This document shows, piece after piece, positions 1 through 8,244 of a stretch of DNA of 25,380 nucleotides. The stretch is taken from IMG/VR virus record IMGVR_UViG_3300045777_000083, positions 1-25,380 of that record, one strand, 5' to 3'. The translations under genes were made by a program, and so were the position numbers. The stretch is from a virus. How positions within the stretch are numbered: position 1 is the stretch's first letter; every line of letters starts with the position of its first letter. A model generated the notes under the pieces. It was not told where the DNA came from. It ran no database searches and saw only the letters and a program-made list of their open reading frames with translations.

Positions 1-1
1 C

Positions 2-2476
2 AATAAGGACGGCTCGACCTCATATAACCTGGCGTCGAAAACCGCGATCAAGGGCTTCTCCTTCAACAACACCGAGGTTGAGCTAAACATCCCTCCCTCG
101 GCCATCTCCATTAATATCCCATTCGCGATCGGCCTTACGGCCACCAACAAGGGCGTTATCGAGGAGCACAACGGGACAGTCTTTCGCACGATCAATATCA
201 GCGGCACGACAGGAATCTATCCGCAAAAGCCAAACGCGTCCAAGCCGAAGAGCGTCCTGCCTGCGTGGGCCAGCAACTGGGCGCCGGCCGCGACGTCGGC
301 CATTAATAGCCTCGTCACAAAGGCCAGCTCGGCCGTTGATGCCTGGACGGGCGGGGGAGCCAAGAACTCCACCGGCATGACCGACAGCCAGCTTCAGGGA
401 ACTGGCTATTACCAGTTTTGGCTCCTGCACAACTTCTTCATCGAATACGTCGAGGCCAAGAAGCGTCGGGACGGGGGCCAAGTCCGCCTTGTCTTCAATA
501 ACGTCAAGGACAATATCGGCTACGTTGTCACGCCTCTCTCGTTTGACCTTCGGCGCGACACCTCAAATCCCATGATCTATCACTATTCGATTAGCCTGCG
601 GGCCTGGGACGTGGTGTCTTCTGTTTACGTCGTGCCGGACAGTATCTTGTCGGGCGCCAACAATCCGCTCTCGCTCAGGGATATCCTCAACCGCATCCGC
701 AAGACGCGAAACGCCATCCAGTCGGCCATGGGCGTGGTCCAGGGCGTTGAGGCCGATATCAACCAGGCCTTCGACGTCGTCAACCAAGGCGTTCTGGCAA
801 TCAAGGACACGCTTAGCGTGGCCGGTACCGTGGCCGACTTCCCAGGCGTCGTGGCGAGCAACCTAAACCTCATGATCCAAAACAACCTGGCGCAATTCGC
901 TGCCCTGGCCCAAGAGTATCCAGGAGTGTTCGGAACGCGATCGACAACTCAGGCGTTCGTCAGCAGCGGCCCCAACCCGCCGATCTCCGTACCGCCACCC
1001 ATTTCCCTTAATTTATCCTCCGGAACGGTGGACCCAAGCAAGCCAAGCGCGGGCGCGATTTCCGGCATCGCCAGCTCGGCCAGCTCCGTCACCGGCGCCG
1101 CGCCTGGATCTACGAGCGTGGCGAGCCCAACCGGAGCAATCGCGGCGGCAACCTCCAAGAACCTAAGCCCCACTGGCCAGGCCCCGGCTTCCTCCAACCC
1201 GAACCCGCTGGCCGCGATGGTAGTGGGAGCGATCTTGTCTAACCCCGATATCGCCGACACGATCAACATCAGCGACCTCGCTCCGCTGCCTAAGCCGATG
1301 GTTGCGCAAATCAATAGCCAGCTCAATAAGGCTGCGGCCCTCACCTCGACGTCCATCTACGACCTCGCCGATACCCTTAAGCGCACGAGCGACAGCTTCG
1401 CTACGGCCAAGGGCATGATGGACCCCGCCTACGCGCGCATTTACGGCCTATCGGCTCCAAGCCCGGCAGTGACGCCGACGATGGACGACATCCTACTCGC
1501 CGCGCAGATCAACGACGGCCGGGACGCCTTCCTGGAGACGCTTGCCACCGGCACCGTGTGGAACGAGCGCGAACCCGACCCGTTTATCGACGCCAACTCC
1601 GTAGTGGACCCCACCGAGCAAATGGCCAGCCCCACGGCCTCGTTCCCCGTCTTCGCCGAGCGCGGGCAAACGCTCGAGGACATGGCCGCCCGCTACCTAG
1701 GCGACGCCAACCGCTTCCGCGAGATCGCCATCCTTAACGAATTGCGCGCGCCCTACATCGACGAGGCCGGCTTCACGCTCCCGATTTCCAGCGCCTCCGG
1801 GCGGCAGTTTGTCGTGGCCGACCGCTCGCAGCTCATTATCGGCCAAGCGGTCACGATCATGGGCTCTGGCATCTCGCCCACCAGGCGCGAAATCCTAAAT
1901 ATTGCGGCCCTTGGCTCAAGCCAGTACCAGGTCACCGTTGACGGCGCGGCCAGCCTTGGCTTCTATGCTCCCTCCACTCTCCCCTATATCCAGGCCCGCC
2001 CGCCCGGAACGGTGGGCTCGGGCGACACGATCCTGATCCCGTCCCAAGGCACGCCCAGCGACCAAACGCGCACGACCTCGGCCCTAAGCGCGCTCAGCCA
2101 GGCCGAGCGGCTTTTTGGCATCGATATCGGCCTAGGGCCGGACGGCGACATCCTGATCGGGCCAAATAACGATGCCCAGCTCGTTACGGGCTACAAGAAT
2201 GCCGTCCAGGCGCTTCAGCTTAAGCTTGAGGTTGAGGCTGGGGAGCTTGAGCAGCACCCGCAGTTCGGGCTGATCACGTCGGTAGGGGAGAAGATATCCA
2301 CCAGCCTCGTTGGCGAGGTGAACGGTCGCATCAGGTCGTCGGTCGTCTCCGACCCCCGCTTCCAGAACGCGAGCGTACAGAGCCAGATCAACGGCAGCTC
2401 GCTCGACATCAGCATCAACGCGCAGGGCGCCAATGGCTCAGGCCTAATCCCGGTTAACTTCACCACGACGTCCTGA
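2..2476 (+). CDS. Baseplate protein with LysM-like segment and C-terminal gp25-like domain (5' partial)
   Basis: The frame is open from base 2, so the start lies upstream and 824 residues are visible. The first ATG, at 377, is internal: the preceding 125 codons read as ordinary protein. An N-terminal beta-rich part ends in a YHYSISLRAWD segment near visible residue 200, typical of tail or baseplate hub proteins. A Pro/Ala/Ser-rich linker follows at about 323-400. A LysM-like segment sits near 547-590 (FAERGQTLEDMAARYLGD, then INELRAP-like ILNELRAP). The last ~115 residues resemble the gpW/gp25 or DUF2634 wedge family, with a GDI start, a conserved AL/LQ helix and the HPQFG motif. In T4, gp53 (LysM-like) and gp25 are separate neighbouring wedge proteins, so this looks like a fusion of the two roles. 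The family calls come from reading motifs, not from a search. Confidence 0.75.
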   Translation, partial: NKDGSTSYNLASKTAIKGFSFNNTEVELNIPPSAISINIPFAIGLTATNKGVIEEHNGTVFRTINISGTTGIYPQKPNASKPKSVLPAWASNWAPAATSAINSLVTKASSAVDAWTGGGAKNSTGMTDSQLQGTGYYQFWLLHNFFIEYVEAKKRRDGGQVRLVFNNVKDNIGYVVTPLSFDLRRDTSNPMIYHYSISLRAWDVVSSVYVVPDSILSGANNPLSLRDILNRIRKTRNAIQSAMGVVQGVEADINQAFDVVNQGVLAIKDTLSVAGTVADFPGVVASNLNLMIQNNLAQFAALAQEYPGVFGTRSTTQAFVSSGPNPPISVPPPISLNLSSGTVDPSKPSAGAISGIASSASSVTGAAPGSTSVASPTGAIAAATSKNLSPTGQAPASSNPNPLAAMVVGAILSNPDIADTINISDLAPLPKPMVAQINSQLNKAAALTSTSIYDLADTLKRTSDSFATAKGMMDPAYARIYGLSAPSPAVTPTMDDILLAAQINDGRDAFLETLATGTVWNEREPDPFIDANSVVDPTEQMASPTASFPVFAERGQTLEDMAARYLGDANRFREIAILNELRAPYIDEAGFTLPISSASGRQFVVADRSQLIIGQAVTIMGSGISPTRREILNIAALGSSQYQVTVDGAASLGFYAPSTLPYIQARPPGTVGSGDTILIPSQGTPSDQTRTTSALSALSQAERLFGIDIGLGPDGDILIGPNNDAQLVTGYKNAVQALQLKLEVEAGELEQHPQFGLITSVGEKISTSLVGEVNGRIRSSVVSDPRFQNASVQSQINGSSLDISINAQGANGSGLIPVNFTTTS

Positions 2477-2479
2477 GCG

Positions 2480-2525
2480 CCTGCCCAATCGAGATTAATA
2501 TAATGCTTACGGCCGGTTCCGGCTG
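2480..2525 (+). promoter_or_regulatory. Intergenic leader before the J-like gene: shared decamer, TATAAT box, small GC hairpin
   Basis: The 76-nt gap between the first two genes is the longest in the window. Three nt after the stop it carries CCTGCCCAAT (2480-2489), which recurs at the same distance after another stop at 14916. A perfect TATAAT lies at 2499-2504, with no convincing -35 at the usual spacing. A GCCGG/CCGGC inverted repeat (2512-2523) follows. A promoter is plausible, but the evidence is only motif resemblance. Confidence 0.3.
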
Positions 2526-2552
2526 CTTATTCGCCATCTCCCTTGAGGTTTC

Positions 2553-5500
2553 ATGGCTGACCTTCAATTGCGCTCGCTGCAACAAATTATCGGCTCGATG
2601 GCCTCCCGGCTAGTGGCCGAGACCGACGTCAACGACCTCAACCCCGGAAGCGTGCTGCTGACGATCCTCGAGGCTGCCGCGTCATCCGACTTCCAGCTCG
2701 AGGCCAAGCTCATCCAGCTTATGAACCTGCGCAACATCGACAAGGCCACTGGCGCGGACCTCGAGAACCTGGCGACCGAGATGGGCGTAGTCCCCAGCCG
2801 CATCGGGGCCAGCGCCTCGCAGGCAATGCTCACCATCGGTGAGAGCGCCTTCTCGAAAGTGTATTCCACCATTTACGCGGGCTCGTCGGCCCCCGTCGCT
2901 GGCGACAGCGTCATCAATATCGTGAGCGGGGCGGGCTTTAAGGCCTCGGGCTCGATCTACATCGGCCGCAACACGCAAGCCTTCGAGCAGGCCAACTACG
3001 TCTCCATCGCGCAAAACGGCTCATACTACACCATCGCTCTCGCGGCCCCTTTGGGCAAAAACCACTTGGTTGGCGAGGAAGTGGTAATGGCCCAGGGCGG
3101 GGACCGCGCGATCGGCTCCGGCACGGTGGCTTTTGCGGCGGGCGTGGGCCTGGCCCCGTCCGTCCAGTTCGTCACCGCAGCCGACTACACTCTCCTCGAC
3201 GGCGAGGACACGATCGTCAACGTCCCCGCCAGGTGCAGCGCCCCAGGCACGAGCGGCAACGTCGGGATCGGTCAAATATCGAGCTTCGTCGGCCTCCCCT
3301 GGTCAACGGCCACCGTTACCAACCCTGCCACTGCCACGGGCGGGCAAGACCCCGAAACCGACTTTGCCCTAAGGGAGAGGGTTAAGTCCCATACCGATAG
3401 CCTCTCGGGCGCGACCGCGAACGCCATCATCTCCACCGTCATCGGCACTACGGACGACGTCGAAAACAAGACGGTCGTCACGGCCTACCTGCGCGAGCCG
3501 ACTACGGTTGGCGGCCAAGGCATACTCTTTATCGACGACGGCACGGGCTTTGAGCCCATATTCTCGGGCGTAGGCGAAGAGATCGTCGTCAGCTCCGCTA
3601 ACGGCGGGGAGACCCTCTTCCAGCTCCAGCAATGGCCACTGGTGAAGGCCCAGGCCGCTTCGGTCGCGACCGAGCCCTTCGCCCTTTATGGCGGCGAGCA
3701 GCTCTACGTCGAGGTGGACGGCGTAAGCGAGCAGCTCCCGCTCTCGAGCGCGGGCTACACCACGGCCGGCGTCGTTACGGCACAAGAGGTGGCCGAGGCA
3801 ATCAACAACACGTTTTTATCGATCGAGGCCAGGGCGAAAAGCGGGCAGTTGTTTATCACGCCCACCGCCGACGACCCGACCTACGTTCGCGTTGGCACGG
3901 CCACCACCGGCAAGGACGCCAACTCCGCCCTCGCCTTCCCGACCACCAAGGCCTATACCATCACGCTCTACAAGAACGACGAGCTTTTGGAAAAAGACGG
4001 GGCAGAGGCATCCGTCCAAACCATCCCTCGCGGCAACTGGACGGGGATCAACAGCCCTGCCGCCAGCGCCCCGACCGATACCCGCGAGACGCTGCAGCTT
4101 ACGATCGACGGCATCCTCTCGCCCGTCATCTACTTTTCCGATATCGACTTCGACACTTATACGTCGTCAGCCACGGCCTCTAGCGCCTCGGTTGCCGACT
4201 GGGTGACGATGATCAACCGAACCTTTATTGGGGTGACGGCAACCGCGCAGGACGACGGCACGTTCCTCATTACGTCCAATCGCGGCTTTTCCTCAAGGGC
4301 ATCGGTCGCTGTATCCGGTGGAAGCCTGGCCCTTAAGCTCTTTGCGGCGGGCGCCGCCGCGACTGGCTCAAACTCGCAGTTCACGCTCAATCGCCTAGCT
4401 GGGACAGTACAGCTCGCGACAGCCCTGGCTTCTGGCGACACGCTGACGGCCGGCACGACGAACACGGCCGGCTTTGTCGAGACCGGCACGGCCAGCACCT
4501 ACAACCTCGGTACGACGCTGGCGGCCCAAATCGTATTCCTCTGCAACGGCAAGTACACGGCAGTGCCCGTGGCTCAAGCGGGCTCGATCGCCTTCACCGT
4601 CCCGTCGTCGGGCATGATGCGTGTGGCCGGCGTCGCTGGCCAGTTCTCGCACGTCGAGGTTAACGACTGGTGCCACTTCTGGGGCTGCCCGGAGACCGGC
4701 GTCCTTAAGGTTTATCAGGTAGCGAGCGACGGCTCGCACGTCGATTTCTTCGACCCATCGCCCAAGACCGGGACAATCGCGCTTGATGGCGTCAATGCCA
4801 ATATCAACTTCTTTCGCACCGCGAGCTTGCCCGAGCTGGCGACGCTACCCTTGGGCGCGGCCGTTACCGCATCCGCCATCGTCACCGCCCTCAATAGCCA
4901 GCTCCTCGACGCCTACGCCCAGGTCACGGACACGGGCGCGATCAATATCCAGACGACTCGGCTCTCGGGCTCTGGAGCCCTCGCTATCCCCTCCATCACT
5001 GGCGGGGCGATTACGATGGGACTTGCCGCCGGCAACTATGCCTCAAACGACCCGCACATCGCGGCCGTCGAAAGCGCCGACCTCTCGGGCACGCCATCAG
5101 GACGAATCACGGTCTCAACCGTTGACTCGACTGCTCCCTACACTGACCTGCAAGCGGCGGGAACTCCCTTTGCCGCAGCCTCTGCCGCCAATCGCCCAAT
5201 CGTCGGCTACCTAGGAAGCGCAAGCCAAATCATCCGCCAGCCAGCCGACAAGGTTAGCTCAAGCGAGCTGACGCTAAGGCAAACGCTGCCAGCGCCCACC
5301 GTTGGCTTCGGCCCCGACTACCGTGGCACGACGCTCTCGGGCCTTGAGCTTGGCGCGGGCGATAACGTCGTTTTCCTGCTCGACAACAGTCCCTCGACTA
5401 AGACATTCGATATCCCGATGTACGTTGAGGCGACGGTTGCCGGCCCCAGCGTGCCATCGACCTCGCAGTTTGACGCCACAGACTCGACTGGAGCGCTCCT

Positions 5501-8174
5501 GGGCTCAAGCTCGCGCTGGGCCGGGTTCGCGTTTGAGGACTATCGCGCGTGGTTTCAAGCCTACGCCAACATGCCGTTCTTAGCCGCCAACTCACAGCTT
5601 AAGATGATCGCGCAGGAATTCGGGCCCAACGGGCAAAACATCCAAGTCGGCTACGCCTATCCGGCCCTGCCCTCGCAGGCGCCCCAGGCAGGCTTCACGG
5701 TTGACCCAATCAACGACGTCATCACGGTTACGGCAACCCTTGGCTCGGGCGCTGAGCGCACGCTCTTGCTTCAGCCCAACATGCCGATCGCGGTCACCAA
5801 CTCCTCCAACACCCAAAAGATCCAGTTCCTCCCGCCAGTTGACCTATCGTCGGTGTTGGTTGGCGATATCGCGGTCATCAGCGACTCGAACTCGGTAAAT
5901 AACGGGCCGCTGAAGGTGCAGGCGATCACCTCGCTCGTGAATAACGGCAACGCGTTCCAGTTCTTGCAAGAGGCCGTGACCGTAGATGTCGTAGCGAGCA
6001 CCACAATTAACCTCGATACCACGCCCTCGCAGGCTCCGCAGGTGGGCGACACGCTCACGATCGGCTCCTCCACCCTCGCGATTACGGCCCTGATCAGCTC
6101 CTCGAGCTTCACGGTCGCGGGCGCGGGCTTCACGAGCGGGTCAGGCCAGTCGGCCACTCTCAACCACCAGACGATCACGACCTCGAACACCCCTTCGTTT
6201 ACCGTGGCAGCGGGCGATAATATCGTCTGCGGCTCCTACGTCCTGACCGTAACCTCTGTGCTCTCGAGCACCAACTTTGCCGTAAATACGCCATTTGCCT
6301 TTACGGGCCTGCAGACAGGCTCGGTGAGCCGCATCACGCTTGAGGGCGCGCGCTACAACTTGGCCGCAAGCGAGACCTTCCTCTCAAGCTCGGTCCATGC
6401 CGTCCGCGTATACGACCCAGCGACCTCGTCCAATGCGGCTACGACCATTGCCGCCGTCATTAACAACACGGCAGGCGTGAAGGACCTGGTCTTTGCCGAG
6501 AACTCGGTGAACAACACGGGCGCCGGCTCGATATCATTAAGCACCCAAGACGCGCTGGGCACCGGCACGGCCTACGTCTCGCTCCTCAATGGCGAGCAGT
6601 TTGTTTACTCGACGGCGGAGACGTCTCCGGCCCTGCAGCTTAAGGCCGCCCTTCCCCAGGCCCCGCAAATTGGCGACAAGGTGCGGTTTATCCCGATGAC
6701 GGCGCAAAACGTCGCCGACCACTTTAACAAGAAGCAGATCAGCGGGCTTTCGGTCGCGGCCAATATCGAGCTTGTGGACGCGGGCAGGCGCATCCAGGTC
6801 TCAACGCTCGTCGCTGGCGGACTTGGCCAAGTGTACGCGGTGGGCGGCCGGGCCTCGGGCCAAAACATCTTAGCTATCCGGCAGAACGCCCAACAGCTAT
6901 CGAGCAGCCGCGCGCAGATCGAGCTTGACCGCTCGTCGATAGACCTCCTGGCCCCAGGCCAAGCGGTCCGCATCTCGCAGGCCGCAAGCGCCAAGAAGGC
7001 CTATCCGGGCTCAGCCCCTGTCGCCACCGACACGATCGAGATCCAGGTTCCGGCGACTGGCGAGGGCAAGGCGATCACGTCATTCTCCCTGGTCAATATC
7101 TACTCCTACTCGCAAACGGGCGCCGTGACCTGGGCCGTGAGAAAAATCGGCCGAAACCGCACGCGATTTGAGGTGCTATCTGGCGCGGCCTCGGTGCCCT
7201 CTGGCGTTACGCCCGACGATTGGGTTTTAGTCGGAAACGGCTCAAGCTATGCGGGGCTGACGACCGATACGGCCTTTGCCCCAGGCAACCAAGGCTGGTT
7301 CCAGGTCCGCGAAACTGATAACTCAACCTATTTCGACGTCGATGGGCAGGGGGTCGATGAGTTTGTGTCCACGACTGGCAGCTCCCTGGTGTTTTGCTCC
7401 TACGCCTCGGCAAGGCCTGGCGACCAGCTCGTCATCGGCTTTACGGCCCCGGTCGCGACGGCCAATAAAGGTACGTTCACGATTACCTCAGTCCCATCAA
7501 CTACTTCTGTATTGTATCAAAACGCTACAGTGGCCATCCAGGCGCCGACCGTACTTAGTGGAGGAGGGACCACGTCGATTTCTGTGCTCGATCAGGGCTA
7601 CTCCACCTACAGGACGGTTATGCTCGTAGCGCCCAAGCCAACCGACCCCACCAACCGCTCTTTGCTGGTTGTCAGCCCCGGCTACAATTTGTCTGCCGTG
7701 AGCGAGAGCCAGGGTGCCGTGATCACGCTTCCTAACCGCCTGGGCTATGGCACTGAGCCCGTCCCTGGCATGGACGGCTACGGCTACTGGGCAGGGCTTA
7801 AGCAGCGCGTACAGAGGGTCGTAGACGGTTACGCGCCCGACGCCACCTCCTTCCCTGGCATCGCCGCTGCTGGCGTAACTATCGAGGTGCGCGAGCCGAA
7901 GATATTGAATGTCGCGATTTCCCTGACGATTAAGCCAAGCCAGGGCGTGAGCCTGCAAAGCTTAAGCGACACCATCCAAAGCTCGGTTGAGGGCTATGTC
8001 AACTCGCTAGGACTGGGGCAAGACGTGATCTTATCGGAGGTGGTTTCGTTGGTGCAATCGGTTCCGGGCGTTGACGCCTGCGTACTGACGAAGCCACTGC
8101 CATCGACCGAGCGGATCTCAGTGGGCGACTCGAGCATCGCCCGCGTCACAACTAGCGACATCCTGTTGAGCTAA
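2553..8174 (+). CDS. Giant baseplate J-like wedge protein
   Basis: This 1,873-aa protein is probably the J-like (gpJ/gp6-type) baseplate wedge component. TTGAGG at 2543-2548 is a suitable ribosome binding site. Residues ~25-75 have the J-type start: NPGSVLLTILEAAA, an amphipathic helix, then GADLENLATEMGV. The signature GGQDPETDFALRERV lies near 263-280. The J-type C-terminus is at ~1745-1850 (YWAGLKQRV, PGIAAAGVTIEV, then a VxSxVxxVxGVxxC-like end). Ordinary J proteins are a few hundred residues long. Here about 1,400 residues lie between the two ends, rich in Ser/Thr/Gly/Ala. They include at least three divergent ~90-residue modules (about 381-470, 511-602, 738-833) and further beta repeats with a QAPQxGD motif (near 1040-1375). 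The insert probably decorates the baseplate surface or binds receptors; that is inference. Confidence 0.85.
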   Translation: MADLQLRSLQQIIGSMASRLVAETDVNDLNPGSVLLTILEAAASSDFQLEAKLIQLMNLRNIDKATGADLENLATEMGVVPSRIGASASQAMLTIGESAFSKVYSTIYAGSSAPVAGDSVINIVSGAGFKASGSIYIGRNTQAFEQANYVSIAQNGSYYTIALAAPLGKNHLVGEEVVMAQGGDRAIGSGTVAFAAGVGLAPSVQFVTAADYTLLDGEDTIVNVPARCSAPGTSGNVGIGQISSFVGLPWSTATVTNPATATGGQDPETDFALRERVKSHTDSLSGATANAIISTVIGTTDDVENKTVVTAYLREPTTVGGQGILFIDDGTGFEPIFSGVGEEIVVSSANGGETLFQLQQWPLVKAQAASVATEPFALYGGEQLYVEVDGVSEQLPLSSAGYTTAGVVTAQEVAEAINNTFLSIEARAKSGQLFITPTADDPTYVRVGTATTGKDANSALAFPTTKAYTITLYKNDELLEKDGAEASVQTIPRGNWTGINSPAASAPTDTRETLQLTIDGILSPVIYFSDIDFDTYTSSATASSASVADWVTMINRTFIGVTATAQDDGTFLITSNRGFSSRASVAVSGGSLALKLFAAGAAATGSNSQFTLNRLAGTVQLATALASGDTLTAGTTNTAGFVETGTASTYNLGTTLAAQIVFLCNGKYTAVPVAQAGSIAFTVPSSGMMRVAGVAGQFSHVEVNDWCHFWGCPETGVLKVYQVASDGSHVDFFDPSPKTGTIALDGVNANINFFRTASLPELATLPLGAAVTASAIVTALNSQLLDAYAQVTDTGAINIQTTRLSGSGALAIPSITGGAITMGLAAGNYASNDPHIAAVESADLSGTPSGRITVSTVDSTAPYTDLQAAGTPFAAASAANRPIVGYLGSASQIIRQPADKVSSSELTLRQTLPAPTVGFGPDYRGTTLSGLELGAGDNVVFLLDNSPSTKTFDIPMYVEATVAGPSVPSTSQFDATDSTGALLGSSSRWAGFAFEDYRAWFQAYANMPFLAANSQLKMIAQEFGPNGQNIQVGYAYPALPSQAPQAGFTVDPINDVITVTATLGSGAERTLLLQPNMPIAVTNSSNTQKIQFLPPVDLSSVLVGDIAVISDSNSVNNGPLKVQAITSLVNNGNAFQFLQEAVTVDVVASTTINLDTTPSQAPQVGDTLTIGSSTLAITALISSSSFTVAGAGFTSGSGQSATLNHQTITTSNTPSFTVAAGDNIVCGSYVLTVTSVLSSTNFAVNTPFAFTGLQTGSVSRITLEGARYNLAASETFLSSSVHAVRVYDPATSSNAATTIAAVINNTAGVKDLVFAENSVNNTGAGSISLSTQDALGTGTAYVSLLNGEQFVYSTAETSPALQLKAALPQAPQIGDKVRFIPMTAQNVADHFNKKQISGLSVAANIELVDAGRRIQVSTLVAGGLGQVYAVGGRASGQNILAIRQNAQQLSSSRAQIELDRSSIDLLAPGQAVRISQAASAKKAYPGSAPVATDTIEIQVPATGEGKAITSFSLVNIYSYSQTGAVTWAVRKIGRNRTRFEVLSGAASVPSGVTPDDWVLVGNGSSYAGLTTDTAFAPGNQGWFQVRETDNSTYFDVDGQGVDEFVSTTGSSLVFCSYASARPGDQLVIGFTAPVATANKGTFTITSVPSTTSVLYQNATVAIQAPTVLSGGGTTSISVLDQGYSTYRTVMLVAPKPTDPTNRSLLVVSPGYNLSAVSESQGAVITLPNRLGYGTEPVPGMDGYGYWAGLKQRVQRVVDGYAPDATSFPGIAAAGVTIEVREPKILNVAISLTIKPSQGVSLQSLSDTIQSSVEGYVNSLGLGQDVILSEVVSLVQSVPGVDACVLTKPLPSTERISVGDSSIARVTTSDILLS

Positions 8175-8175
8175 T

Positions 8176-8229
8176 ATGGCAACCTATAAGGCACCAAAAG
8201 CGACCTTTATGGCTACTTATAAGGCACCA
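8176..8229 (+). repeat. Tandem direct repeat, 21 nt at 33-nt period
   Basis: Bases 8176-8196 and 8209-8229 match at 19 of 21 positions, both ending TATAAGGCACCA. The two differences preserve the encoded residues (GCA/GCT for Ala, ACC/ACT for Thr). This favours selection on the peptide, though the two TATAAG cores could also be read as promoter-like boxes. Confidence 0.7.
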
Positions 8230-8244
8230 GGGGGCGGCCGATGA
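8176..8244 (+). CDS. Possible 22-aa tandem-repeat peptide
   Basis: ATG at 8176 lies one base after the J-like stop. The frame encodes 22 residues ending in TGA at 8242-8244, which overlaps the next gene's ATG as ATGA. The peptide is two 11-residue units, MATYKAPKATF and MATYKAPGGGR. ATGA coupling is used elsewhere in this window (17686), so translation is plausible. No upstream ribosome binding site is obvious, and the repeat could instead be a nucleotide-level regulatory signal. I know of no family match. Confidence 0.3.
   Translation: MATYKAPKATFMATYKAPGGGR

Noticed and set aside
377-2476. Start of the first gene at ATG 377
   Set aside because: The frame is open and protein-like back to base 2, so 377 is an internal Met and the gene is cut by the window edge.
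8176-8229. CRISPR or attachment-site repeat
   Set aside because: Only two units with a 12-nt spacer, no integrase or cas gene, and the repeat keeps an open reading frame.
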